From contig NC_080542.1 in the NCBI RefSeq assembly GCF_028640845.1, forward strand, positions 17,080,783 through 17,144,782: 64,000 nt of DNA. Direction: 5' to 3'. Of the stretch, positions 1 through 12,500 are shown in pieces (the stretch's first letter is position 1; each line of letters begins with the position of its first letter). Made by a program: the position numbers and the translations under genes. The notes under the pieces are model-generated. The model saw only the letters and a program-made list of their open reading frames with translations. It did not search any database and had not been told where the DNA came from. The stretch comes from Ahaetulla prasina. Its lineage: Eukaryota; Chordata; Lepidosauria; Squamata; Colubridae.

Positions 1-342
1 TTTGAACGTGCACCTTTGGGCTCTCCTTCGGGAGCCAATTAAAACTGCTAGCTTTGTACAGCAATTTATCTTTTCCTACAGAAACAAGCCAAGCAATTAA
101 ACAGCAAACCCTGTTTACAGTTAAGTTGAAGAAACATTATAGAAATGTTACCCTTCTCAACTAGAAAACAGTCGGCTCCATAGATTTTCAATTGGGTTAA
201 GGTCTGGGCTGTTTGCAGGCCATTCCACCAACAAAATATGATTATCTTGAAACTCCAAAAAAAAGTGGTATTATTGGCCATCTAACCGCAAAAATACACT
301 TTTCCCAAAAGGTTTCCACAATTTTGGCCACTACTATATATA
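1..342 (-). mobile_element. Tc1-like transposon remnant (transposase C-terminus and one TIR)
   Basis: The minus strand encodes a [17 protein letters not shown] segment equivalent to the [15 protein letters not shown] block around the second catalytic Asp of Tc1 transposases. The terminal repeat (TTTCCCAAAAGGTTTCCACA) lies at about 300-341, directly on the 5' side, so most of the transposase is deleted. Confidence 0.75.
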
Positions 343-416
343 TTTATGTATATGGGTTAGTATGGCAATCCACTTCTTTTAATATTAAAATAGACAAAGT
401 CAATCTTGACACACTA

Positions 417-808
417 CAGGTAGCCCTCGACTGCAACCACAATGGAGCCCTAATTTACATTGCTAAGCAGGACAGTTGGTAAGTGAGTTTCATCCATTTC
501 ACAGTGTTTCTTGCCACAATTGTTAAGCGAACTACTGAAGTTGTTAAGTGAATTGTTCAATTGTTAAAACAAATCCCCACTGACTTTGCTGGTCAGAAGC
601 TGGCTGGGCAGATTACAAATGGTGATCACATGACTTCGGGACAGCGCGTCATAAATGTGAGTCAGCTGCCAAGTATCTAAATTTTGATCACGTGGCCATG
701 AATGCTGCAACAGTCTAAGTATGAAAAATGTTCATAAATCATTTTTTTCAGTGCCGTTGTAACTTTGAACGGTCACTATACGAATGGTTGTAAATCGAGG
801 ATTACCTG
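417..808 (+). mobile_element. Tigger-like MITE (CAGGTAGTCCTCG family), complete
   Basis: Ends CAGGTAGCCCTCGA... and ...TCGAGGATTACCTG, flanked by TA on both sides (415-416, 809-810). About 390 bp, non-coding. This family recurs at least 15 times in the window. The end sequence resembles pogo/Tigger termini; the class is inferred. Confidence 0.8.
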
Positions 809-810
809 TA

Positions 811-1200
811 TTTGAAATTCTCCTGGGTGCATAAGTTATTGCAGGGCTCTGCAAATTTGGCTCTTTTAAGACTTGTGGACTGCGTCCATTTACATCAGCA
901 TGAGTTGAAGCTCCATTTGAAGATGTCACCACCATTAACTCTTCTTTGCATATGCTTATTATACATGTAAAACTGATGGATTCGTGTTATAGACCATTAA
1001 AGAAATCAAATTTAAATTTCAAAGTGTACAAGTTTCCTATGTTTTACAATTTATTTATTTTTTATTTATAAGGGTAACTATGGGCCAATGTTTAACAATT
1101 TCTTGATGCCAGCTTGATAGGGCCAGCAGGTGAATAAAATTATTTGCTATAAGAAGATTCGCTCCCCATGATTATATTTTTTGCCCATTCTTTGGCAACT
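811..1200. other. No recognised content
   Basis: AT-rich, no gene and no repeat recognised. Confidence 0.4.
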
Positions 1201-1655
1201 ACCGTATTTTTCAGAGCATAAGACGCTGCAGACTATAAGATGCACCTACCTTTTTTGGTGAGGAAAAGAAGAAAAAGAAATCTGCCTCTGCCTCCCAGCA
1301 ATTTTGCCTCATTGCAGCAAACAGTCTGCTTTACTTTCATTTTTGTTTTCAGCATAGCTTGATTAGCACAAGAAAAAAAAACCTGCTCCCAGCAATTTAC
1401 CTCCTTGCAGCAAACAGCAGAGGCAGGGAGGTCGATCCAAGGGACAATCAACTTGTGCTAATTAGGCTGTGCTGAAGCGGAAATGGGCTGTTTCTTCTTG
1501 CTGTTTGCTACAAGAAGATAAATTGCTAGGAGGCAAAGTTTGGGGGCCAGTGGGTGAGAGGGGCTACATTCGGTGTATAAGACGCACCCAAATTTTCACC
1601 CCCTTTTGGGCGGGGGGGGGGGGGGAAGGTGCTTCATATACTCCAAAAAATAATA
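1201..1655. mobile_element. MITE with CCGTATTTTTC ends (incomplete right end)
   Basis: Begins TACCGTATTTTTCAGAGCAT; internal ATAAGACGC-type motifs and a right end reading CATATACTCCAAAAAAT. Same family as 1861-2197, 7722-8082 and 55855-55940. Confidence 0.65.
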
Positions 1656-1860
1656 ATAATAATAGCAGGTAATTGGTTCTGCTACCACACTGAGCCCAGA
1701 AGTTGATGAACACTCCTGTCAACTATAATAATGCCTGAACGGCCTTATACAAGCAATCTTCTTTAACTACAATCTTTATGCCGCTATAGAGCATTGCATG
1801 CCAACACTATTAGATGCAGATAGCTTTTTTCCACAGTGCCATCTGTCCGCTGAATATCTA

Positions 1861-2108
1861 CCATATTTTTCAGACTGTAAGATGCACCGGAGTATAAGAC
1901 ACACCATGATTTCGAAGAGGAAAACAAGAAAAAAATTGTTTTTGCCCTCCCCGGCCCCCAGGAGCACTCTGGAGGCCTCCCAAACCCTCTGCACAAACCG
2001 TCTTTGCAAAAAAGGAACCTGTTTTTGGCAAAAACGGGACGCACAGGGTGGTTTTCGGGAGGTTAAACATGGCTGTATTCAGTGTATAAGATGCACCATT
2101 TCCACCCT

Positions 2109-2168
<60 letters not shown>

Positions 2169-2197
2169 AAGTGCATCTTATACTCCTAGAAGTACGG
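1861..2197. mobile_element. MITE with CCATATTTTTC ends inserted in the LINE
   Basis: Ends CCATATTTTTCAGA... and ...AGAAGTACGG, flanked by TA (1859-1860, 2198-2199). Its interior holds a (TG)n run at about 2113-2166. Confidence 0.75.
2113..2166 (+). repeat. (TG)n microsatellite
   Basis: About 27 uninterrupted TG units inside the MITE. Confidence 0.97.
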
Positions 2198-2380
2198 TAA
2201 TTCCCACAGGACTGTCTCATTTCTCATCTTTCTTATTATCTTCTCCTATTGATTTCTATTATGTATCTATTGTTGTGTTTTATGATCTATGACCTATTAC
2301 CTGTTGTTTATATGTACACTCTGAGTTTATGCACCGGAGACAAATTCCTTGCATGTCCAATCACATTTGCCAATAAAGAA

Positions 2381-2585
2381 TTTTCTACCCCACTCTTCTC
2401 TTTTCCTCTTCTCTTCTTTCCCCTCCCTGTTCTACTCTGTTCTATTCTGTTGTTCTGTTCTGTACTATTCTATTCCACTTTCTCTATTCTATTCTAATTC
2501 TTTTTTAATCCTAATTTAACTGTTGTAATTCAATTGTTGTAATTCTGATTCTATTCCTGTCCTGTTCCGTTCCCTTCTAGTCTAG
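2381..2585 (+). repeat. Degenerate TTCTA-type tail of the LINE
   Basis: CT-rich pentamer-like sequence (TTCTATTC, TGTTCTGTTC) following the LINE 3' end; an expanded and decayed tail. Confidence 0.6.
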
Positions 2586-3396
2586 TCTCAGCCATGTGAG
2601 ATCAACACAGTAGTTCTACTTAATGCTAAGTAAAACATGTTTTACCATTCTCCATAAAGAGAAAATTTTTCACGATATTATGGCAAAGAACTCATTTTAT
2701 TGGATTGGAAGGGGAAAAGATCAGGAGTCTGGCAGGAAAAAGTATAAAAAAATCCCCCCCCCAAAAAAAACCATCTCAAAATAATATCAAATAAATATAA
2801 AAAGGCATCTTTTCTATTTACACAGAAATAACGAGTTGGATGTAGAGGTGATCATACTGACTTCTTAAAACGGTGGGATTTAGGACAGTCATGCTAACCT
2901 AAGCCCCACTGACTTCATTAACACACTGCAAAAAGAAGAGTTGAATCTGATTCAGATGAATGGAATCCGCAAAGGACAGGATCTAAACTGACCGACTGCC
3001 CAACCTTAAATGCGATCAAGGCAAAGCAAGAGCGAAGGTGAAAGAAGAGGTCGGAAAACAGGGAAGAAAATTAGAGAGAGATGGGGGATAAAAATGAGCA
3101 GCCCCCAGATTTTCAGTAGACACTCATTTTAGTACAACTGAAAGGAAGACAGAGACCGGTGTCTATGGAAAACAAATCGGGTGGCTGCGTGGGGAAAACC
3201 GAAATAGACAAGAATGAAGCACCAGTGCAAACGTTCTACGATTCTCTTTTTTCTCTCACTCCTTCACTTAACGGCTGGGTTACATTTCTATGAATCAGTC
3301 CAATCTCTCTAAACTACTGAAAAAGGTATAAGGAGACAGATCTGATGTAGCCTAAAAATCTGAGCATCCCTGGATAATTTTGCCCTTTGTCTCTTC
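2586..3396 (-). other. TTC5: TTC5 3' UTR and downstream, repeat-poor
   Basis: No transposon was recognised between the TTC5 stop and the LINE debris below 2585. It probably contains the 3' UTR up to the poly(A) signal at 2696-2701. A short G run and a GA patch lie at 3528-3555. Confidence 0.5.
2696..2701 (-). terminator. TTC5: Candidate TTC5 polyadenylation signal AATAAA
   Basis: Canonical AATAAA on the minus strand about 700 nt after the stop, near the end of the repeat-poor stretch. Transcript ends would confirm or reject it. Confidence 0.45.
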
Positions 3397-3516
3397 TCAT
3401 TCACTTTGTACGTGGTAGGCAAGGGTCGCAGCCGCCTGGTTTTGGGATCCTTGAACTTTGCCGTTCACCACAAGAAGCAGCGGAGTCTCTACGCGGAGGC
3501 CAGAAAAAGTAAAACT
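3397..3516 (-). CDS. TTC5: TTC5 last coding exon with stop
   Basis: Residues 402-440 and a TGA stop at 3399-3397. The core is [18 protein letters not shown]. Acceptor GCTTTTCAG. The neighbouring 2.6-3.4 kb stretch has no recognised repeat, as expected of a 3' UTR. Confidence 0.95.
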   Translation of the reverse strand, partial: SFTFSGLRVETPLLLVVNGKVQGSQNQAAATLAYHVQSE

Positions 3517-6500
3517 CTGAAAAGCAGTGGGGGGGGGGAAGAGAGAGAGAATGAGAGCAAAGAATTTTAGGTGTTTAAAAAAACATCAGCATTAATTATC
3601 ATTATTTATTCGTTATATGCATTTGCTGCCTATCTCACTACGAGGCTACTCTAGGCAGCTTAAATAATAAAAGGCAAGGAAGAAAAATGAGAAAGCTTGT
3701 AAACAGAAAATACACGACCAAAATTCAGCCCAACATTTCCACTGCTAAAATGGACAGCGGTTAAAGATCATCATCATCTTTTAATGACCCCATAATCCCT
3801 TGCAGGATGGAGTCTGGGCAACTGAATGGAGCTGAGCGTTTACTGGCCAGATGCCCTTCCCATCGCCAATGCGGAATTTTATTCAGCAGATAAATGTTCA
3901 TTGTTCCCAGAGAGAAATATCTGACTCTACCTAGGATCGAACTCACAGCCTCCTGATTGTGAGGCTAGCGCTCCATCTCTAGGCCACCGCACCATCCTCA
4001 GTTAAAAATAAAGATAAGATAACCTTTATTGTCATTTTTTAATGTGGGCACGTCGGCATAGATTAACAAATGAAATTCTGCTGCTTGCTCTCAAACGTTT
4101 ACACATATATACACATATAAATATGCTATATACATATATATATACATACAGTGTCTCTGTCTTGAGCCAGCCTACTCGCATTTCACAACTTTTCTTGCAC
4201 AGTGAATCATTGTAGTTGTTAAATTAGTAATCCAGTTGTTAAGTGACTCTGTCTTTCCCATTGACTTTGCTAGCTTAGATATAGCACTGTTTCCAATATC
4301 TAAGGGGCTGCCACAAAGAAGAGGGAGTCAAGCTATTCTCCAAAGCAGCAGTCACCAACCGATGGTCTGTGAGAAAATTCTGGTGGTCTGTGGAGAAATC
4401 TTCGTATTTTTGCCAGGCCACCCTGGTGGAGGAGCTGCGGCACAAGAGGGCTGAAGTAGCAACTGCGATGGCTGGAAGCTGTGGGAGCGAAGCACTACTT
4501 CACTTGCGCAGTATCAGCATACCGCCTTGGTATATTTGCCCAGTCGGTGGCGCAAAGCAGCCCTCGTCTCCTCCTTTGAGTGGTAAATGGAAACTGGTCC
4601 GGGGAGCAGCCAGATTTTGCTCTCTATTGCGGACACCAGATCAGCTCCCTGCAAGCTCTCGTCTCATGAGGAGCAGTCGCTGAAGCGGCACAGGAAACCA
4701 CCGTTTACAGCTCTGAGTCCCAAGCAGCAGGAGACAAGGGCTGCTTTGCTCCACCGGCTGGGCAAATATATTGAGGCGGAATGCTGATGCCGCGCAAAAT
4801 GAAATAGAGAAAAAGAGACAGAATGAAAGAGAGAGAATGAGAAAGAGAATCAGAGAGTGAGTGAGAGAGAATGAGAATCAGAAAATGAGAGACAGAGAAT
4901 GAGAATGAGAGCACCGCTTTCTTGGAAAAAGTGCCGGGGGGCGGGGGCAAAGGGGGATGTCATGAATTAAGTATCAACCCCCACACCTCAATTTCTTGAG
5001 GTCGGCGCAGCAGGCAGCGGTCCTTCCCAGTGCACCTTGTTTCTCCGGAGCATTCCCCCTCCCCCTCCCCCCACTTTCTCCTCCCAGAGTCTCTGGGCTG
5101 CTTACTCAGCTGGAGGAAAAACTCAAAGGGCGCTCTGCCACCTGGCTTGCTCGCCTCCCCAGGGATGTTGCCCGGGGGGGGGGCGCTCTCTTCGCAGCTC
5201 TGGCACTGAAAAGGATGCGCAGAGAATCAGAATCAGAGAGAGAGAGAATGAGAGAAAAAGAGTGGGGGGAGAGAGAAAGAGAGAATGAGAGAGAGAGAGA
5301 TGAGAGGAGAGAGTGGGAGGAGAAAGAGAGCGAATGAGAGAGAAAGAGGGGGGAGAGAGAAAGAAAGAATGAAAGAGTGGGAAGAGAGGGGGAGATAGAA
5401 AGAGAAAATGATAAAGAGTGGGGGGGGGAGAGACAGAGAAAGAGAGAGGGGGAGAGAGAAAGAGATGAGAGAAACAGAGAATGAGAGAGAATGAATGGGA
5501 GAGAGAGGGGAAGAGACGGGGGAGAAAGCGAGAGAGAAGGGACAGTGCCTGAAGGACCCCATCCCGTCACTGGGAGTCCAGGCACTTCAGCAAGCGGCAC
5601 ACTGGATTCGTATTATTGGTCCACAGGATTTAAAATTATGGACTTGGTGGTCCCTGGGGTCCAAAAGATTGGGGACCCCTTTCAAAGCATGATAACACTG
5701 ATGATGTTACCCAGTTAGGGTAATGAAACATCTGCAAGAAAACAAGCAAGCTCAGAGAGTACCAAGGACCCCTCTGTTATTCTGTGATGTTATTCTGTAA
5801 GACGATCGCAGGTGATCACATGACCCCAGGACATTGCCGCCTTCATAAATATGAATCAAGTGCCAAGCCTCTGAATTTTGATCACATGACCTTAGGGATC
5901 CTGCAATGGATGTTAAGTTGGAAAAACGGTCTTTTTTCAGTGCCCTTGTAACTTTGAATGGTAATTAAATAAACTGTTGTAAATCGATTTTACTAGTTGT
6001 AAAACCGCAGATGGGGACTGCAGCCAAGGAATTAAAAGATACTTGCTCCTGGGGAGGAAAGCTATGGCAAAGTTAGACAGCATACTAAAAAGCAGAGACA
6101 TCACCCTGCCAACAAAAGTGTGTATAGTCAAGGCCATGTTTTCCCCAGTTGCAATGTATGGCTGTGAAAGTTGGACCATAAGGAAGGCTGAGCACCGAAC
6201 AATGGAGGCCTTTGAACTCTGGTGCTGGAGAAAACTCCTGAGAGTCCCTTGGACTGCAAGGCGATCAAACCGGTCAGTCCTAGAAGAGATCAATCCTGAC
6301 TGCACTTTATAAGGCCAGGTCCTGAAGATGAAACTGAAATACTTTGGCCACCTAATGAGAAGGAAGGACTTTCTGGAGAAGAGCCTAATGCTGGAAAAGA
6401 TTGAGGGCAAAAAGAAGAAGAGGACGACAGAGAATGAGGTGGCTGGATGGAGTTACTGAAGCAGTCGGCGTGCGCTTAAAGGGACTCCAGAGGATGGTAG

Positions 6501-9500
6501 AGGACAGGAAGGCCTGGAGGAACGTTGCCCATGGGGGTGCGATGGGTCAGACACGACTTCCCAACTAACAACAAAAAATGTTGTAAAACAATAGAACTGT
6601 AAGGTAAATAATGACAAAGGAACTATCATAGCTGGCTTACAAAGATAATTTCCCTTGGAACATTTTTCTCCCCAAGTAATAGGCAGGAGAATCATCACAA
6701 AACCTATTGATACAAAGTGATGAAGAAAATGAAAGCTCACCTACCATGGTCTTTCTGTCTCTGTTTTCAAGTGAATATTTCCAATACTCTTCCATTTAAA
6801 TACAAGTAGTCCTCAAACCTACAACCCATCATTTAGTGACTATTAAAAGTTACAACAGCACTGAAAAGGAAAATGACTAGTGACCAGTCCTTGCATTTAA
6901 AATCCTTGCAACATTCCCCCATGGTCACGTGATCAAAATTCAGGTGCTTTGGCAATTGGCATGCATTTTTAGGACAGTTACATGATCCTGGGATCACGTG
7001 ATCACCCTTTGTAATCTCCCCAGCCAGCTTCCAACAAGCAAAGTCAATGGAGGAAGCTGGATTCACTAAGCAGCTGCATGATTCACTTAATGGCAGTTTA
7101 ATGACTATGGTAAAAAAAGAAAAAGTTGTAAAATCAGGCATGGCTCATATAACAACCGCCTTGTTTAGCATCAGAAATTCTGGCCCTGATGGTGGCCATA
7201 AATTGAGGACAGTCGGTAATTCCAAGTTGCCCGTTACAAGTTTTAGATTATTTGTGGAAGGCCCTGATTAAGTTTGAACATTATTCCCGGCATGACATGG
7301 ACAGACAAAGGGAGAAGTGGGAATCAAACTCACTTTGTTCTGGTGTTGGATGTGATGGTGCCGAAAGTGAGGTTCAGGGATGGCCACCGAGTCTCCAATT
7401 AGGACCCCCCAGCTTTGGGCCATGTTGTAAACAGTGACAGCAAAACAAGGGCCTTCGAGAGAGTCCACCAATCCAAAGGTGCTAGGGGAGAACAGACAGT
7501 GGAAAAACTGAAATAAATTAATTATTGCCCCGTTGCACAATTTAAGTCAGATGTATTCAATACAGATCTAGCATGGAATATACACTGTGCATTCCAGAGG
7601 TTACTAAGTCATAGTTTCTGACTTCTTTGATTAAAAAAATAAAAAAGGCAATATCTATGTTTATTGCTTACTGGAAACCCCATATGGACTTTATGCATAA
7701 AGAAAATAAACTTAGGATGTACCGTATTTCTCGGAGTATAAGGCACTCTTTCGGGCCTCTGTGGCTCAGACTGGTAAGACAGTCTGTTATTAACACAGCT
7801 GCTTGCAATTACTGCAGGTTCTAGTCCCACCAGGCCCAAGGTTGACTCAGCCTTCCATCCTTTATAAGGTAGGTAAAATGAGGACCCAGATTGTTGGGGC
7901 AATAAGTTGACTTTGTATATAAATATATAAATAGGATGAAGACTATTGCTTGACATAGTGTAAGCCGCCCTGAGTCTTCGGAGAAGGGAGGGATATAAAT
8001 GCAAAATAAAAAAAATAAAAAAAACTCTTTCCCCCCACCCCTAAAAGAGGGTGAAAATTTAGGTGCGCCTTATACTCCGAATGCAGGCAAAAAGGCAAGG
8101 CACAGAGGTGGCGATGGTCTGCGGCAATCCCTGCTGCCTAGAACAGCTGATTGGGGGTATTCCCGGAGGCAGATCCACCCGCCAATCAGCTGATTGCCTA
8201 ATAGACATAGGCTGTGAAAGCCAACACCAGAAGTTGGCAATATTAAGGCAAACAAGGTTCAGAACACGATTCTATACTCACAAAGGCACTTTTTCCTCAG
8301 TAGTCAGGCTGAACAACACCTTCCCCAAGACCACAGCACCCGTGTTGACACCAGGTTGCAAGGCACTGAGGGATCGTCTCTGTAGCTCTACCTTCTGACC
8401 TGAAGGCCCCTGATAATGTCCGTCGCCACAAGGGCCCAGGTGGGAGGGTCGCAGGCTTCCCAACATGTTTTGCAGCTTCTTGCCTTTCACTTTGCCCTAG
8501 GAGAGGAAAGAAGCAGAAAGACGATTTGTTGGCAGATGCGACACTACCTAATATGGACAGAGGACACACACACACACAAAAAATCCCAAGCCTTGCCACC
8601 ATAACACCTTGTTTTCAAGGAGTCCAGTTAGTCTCTCGAGGAAATCCATGAGTTGCTGCTCCCGTTGTTGAGGTTCCAGCCAAGCCGGGTCAAGGGCTAC
8701 GGCCTGTGCAAAACCTGCCAGGGCTTCCATGTAGTTTTCTTCATACTTATAAAGCTGCGCAAAGAAGCATGTAAAAACAATGGCTTACAACTTGGGGTCA
8801 AAGTGATGCCTGTCTCTAGGGTCCCAAAACCCTAATCCTAATAGCACCCTAATACCTTCCAAGTCCAAATCAAATCAGCGAGGGATGTCCTGTCCAGATA
8901 CTGAGCTATTATTAGAACAAAGATCCACCCCTCCAAAATAAAATAAAATAAAATAATGATTTTTACGATCAACAACTTAGCCAACAGCCTTGGATCACAT
9001 TACATTTAGGAGTTCACCAACTATGATCCTAAAGCTTTTTTTTTTATTGTTTTAATGTAATACACAATCTGACAAACACACAACATATAACATAAACATC
9101 TCCGATTTCTAAACAGCGTTTCTTAGTGGTCCTCTTTTGCTTTTATACCTTTCTCCCCCATGTCACATTTGTTAGTTTATTTTCTTTCTTAACCCCTTTT
9201 CTTTAATGGCATTAAATTATCTAATACTAATAGCTTTACTTTTCTAGATTCTTATATATTTATTATTTACATATTGTACATTTCTAATAGATTCTGTACA
9301 TTCTAATTTCTCCCCTTTATTTTTTTTCCTTTATTTTAGACTCAAACCATTCATACCATTTATTCCAGACTATTCTTTCTCTTTAATCTCTTTTGTTAAT
9401 TTGTCCATTTTGGCACACATTAAAACTTTCCCTATCACTTCCTAAAGCTTTTTTTGATGGATCACTCATAGATTAGCCAACTTTATGTTGCCTTCTCTAT

Positions 9501-12500
9501 TCCATTTCCTTACCGTGGCTCGATTGAGATGCAAATCTGGATTACAAGAAGCAGTGGAGTCCACCTTTTCCTATTACAAATAAATAAATAAATATAAAGT
9601 ATGCACAACCAGCACTGCCAGGTAGATAAAGAACAAATTCATTCGCAAGGAATATTCTTCCTCCCTCAAAAGAAAAGGGGGGTCAGCCTATTCTCCAAAA
9701 ATACTTGATAGCAGGACAAAAAGCAATTGATGGAGACTAATCAAGGAGAGAAGCAACCTAGAACTAAGGAGAAATTTCCTGACAGTTAAAACAATTGATC
9801 AGTGGAACAACTTCTTCCACTACTAGAGGTTTTTAAGAAGAGATTGGACAGTCTTTTGTCTGAAATGGCACAAGGTCTCCTGCTTGAGCAAAGGGTTAGA
9901 CTAGAAGGCCTTCAAGGTCCCTTCCAGCTCTATTATTCTGTTATCCCAAAACAAACATTCATTCTTATTTACACCTACCTCAACCAAAAACCGTGAGTAG
10001 ATATCAACAGCCATTTTATAGTACTGGCCAAAATTGTGGAAACCTTTTGGGGAAAATGTAATTTTGAGGTTTGATGGCTAATAACACTTTTTTTTAGTAG
10101 TACCATAAAATTATATATCAATGGAAAGATAATTTAATCAAGAATGTAATGCAATGAAGCTTGTTCAATTATCTGTATTTTATGAAAAGTTCTAGCCAAA
10201 TAACCAGAAAAAAAGAAGCACAACTTGCTTAGGTTGATATCAGGTAGCTTTCCTTCATCTAATTGTAGCCAATGAGCATGAGTGTTTAGAGAGCCAATGG
10301 GTGTCATCTTGTTTTGGCAATGAGCCAATCAGATCACAGTAGGATTCAGTTATTTATGTCATGTACTGAAGCTGAGAGGAGGACATTTGTCAGTGTGTTA
10401 TGTGATCACTATCAAGTTGGTTGTGTTTTTTTGTGTTCTTTCATTTAATGAGCTTCTAAAACATCATAAAATTAAATTAATGGTGCAAAGAGTTGACTGG
10501 TTGTCCTGAGAGCTATGTAAAATAGTATTATTAAGTGAACAAGGCTACAATTATAAAGAAATTAGAAAAGTTGGTGGAAACTTAATCAAAGGTGGCATTT
10601 CTAAGTTTTTGAAGGGGTATAAAGAGATTTAGTCACTACAAAACCACACTAGTAACAGCAGAAAAAGGTGCACAGTAGCAAGTGATATCTAAGAATTAAG
10701 AGACTGTGCCTACATGACAGAAGAAAATCATCTGGATGTATACAAGATGAAATGGTGCAAGTTGAACGCAAAGACTGTTCAGCGAAGACTGCAGGAATTT
10801 GGCCTAAAATCTAGAATTCCACGAAAAAAACTACTTTTATTTTTTATTATTTATTTATTATTTAGATTTTTATACCGCCCTTCTCCCGAAGGACTCAGGG
10901 CGGTGTACAGCCAGAATAAAAACAGTACAATATACAAATTAAGACAAAAGTTAAAATAACATATTCTATAAATGGCCGAAAATTTAAAACCGTCAAATTT
11001 GACTCATAAAATTCATAAAAATATCCCAATTAAAATTATTAAAATTCAAAAAGTTTAAAAATTAAGCCAGTCCCGCTTGGATAAACAAGTGTGTTTTCAA
11101 TTCACAGCGAAAGGTCCAAAGGTCAGGTAATTGATGCAAACCAGGGGGAAGTTCGTTCCAGAGGGTAGGTGCTCCAACAGAGAAGGCCCTTCCCCTGGGG
11201 GCCGCCAGCCGACATTGCTTGGCGGACGGCACCCTGAGAAGACCCGCTCTGTGTGAGCGTACGGGTCGGTGGGAGGCATAAGATAACAGCAGGCGGTCCC
11301 GTAAGTACCCGGGCCCTAAGCCATGGAGCGCTTTAAAGGTGGTAACCAACATCTTGACGCGCACCCGAAAGACCACAGGTAGCCAGTGCAGACTGCGTAG
11401 GAGTGGTGTTACACGGGAGCAACGTATGGCTCCTTCAACAAAGATAAACCTTTGTTTATCTCTCCAACAAAGGTTGAAAAGCATGAAATTCTTATATAAT
11501 TAAATTATCTTTCCATTGCTATATAATTTTATGGTACTACTCCAAAACAAAGTGGTGTTATTAGCCATCAAATTTCAAAAATACACTTTTCCCAAAAGGT
11601 TTCCACAATTTCAGCCACTGTTGTATATAGCAACACCACCCTGCTGTCGCGTGCCAAAAGCGGGGGGAACGTGGGGGATGGTACACGTGTGTGCCCATAC
11701 CCATAATTCAATGCCCCGCACACGTGCACGTGACACACATACACCCCCTGTGATTTTGGCACTCGATGGCAGGCCCGTTAGGCCCGTTTTTCACCCTCTC
11801 CAGGCTCGAGGCTTTCTAGGAGTCTGGGGAGGGCAAAAACAGCCTTCCCCACCACCCCAGAGGCCCTCCAGATGCCAGAAACAGCCCAATTCCTGGAAGG
11901 CCTGAAAATCAGCTGGCTCCAGTTGTGTGCTGGAGTTGAGTTAGGGCAACATTTGTGTGCCCATAGATATGGCTTCGCGTGCCACCTGTACCATAGTTCG
12001 CCATCATGGGTATATAGCAAGAAAGAACCCATATGAATTCTTAATTTAAAATGTGACCAATTGGATTCATCTTTGCAAACAATTAAATTTGAAGTTTTCC
12101 AATGAAGTCAACAGAATGGTTTTTTTTTTCCCCAAACCAAATTACAGGTAATCCTTGACTTATGACTGGTTGCTTAGTGACGATTCGAAGGTACAACATG
12201 CATTATAATTCTGTGTTGTTCCCTCCCCTATCTAGAAAATGGACATTTTATAAAATCTCTTGTGAATTTCTAAGAACGTCATTATCAAGCGAGAATCACA
12301 TTAGAAACACATTCCTAAGGGAACTGTGGGCTACTCTAAACTCCAGAATATCATCATTTCCCAAACTGTATACCATCTCAAAATAAAACCTTTTATCAGA
12401 GATTAAGGACTTGACAATCATGAATATTTCTGCAATGCTTGTAAACTTTTTCTGAAAAATCTATTTTACTGCTGCTGAATTAATGGAATATCAATCTAGC

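Larger units (their letters stand above)
1778..2380 (+). mobile_element. Rex1/CR1-group LINE 3' fragment, split by a MITE
   Basis: CGCTATAGAGCATTGCATGC at 1780 equals the coding end of the LINE at 12685-13782 (residues YRALH). It resumes after 2197 with the 3' UTR motif ACAAATTCCTTGC and CCAATAAAG. The MITE at 1861-2197 interrupts it. Confidence 0.7.
4346..5679. mobile_element. hAT non-autonomous element (GGTCACCAACC type) with GA arrays
   Basis: Left end CAGCAGTCACCAACCGATGG, right end GGTCCAAAAGATTGGGGACC. The flanks CTCCAAAG (4338-4345) and TTTCAAAG (5680-5687) are a decayed 8-bp duplication. Same family as 21601-22365. The interior holds GA-rich arrays; open frames over them are artefacts. 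Confidence 0.7.

Noticed and set aside
4996..5600. Several long open frames rich in Arg/Glu or Ser/Leu on both strands
   Set aside because: They run over the GAGA simple repeat inside a hAT element; low complexity, no start or splice support.
11062..11484. 140-codon minus-strand frame as a host gene
   Set aside because: Identical in character to the L2 C-terminus at 26800-27220; an L2 fragment.
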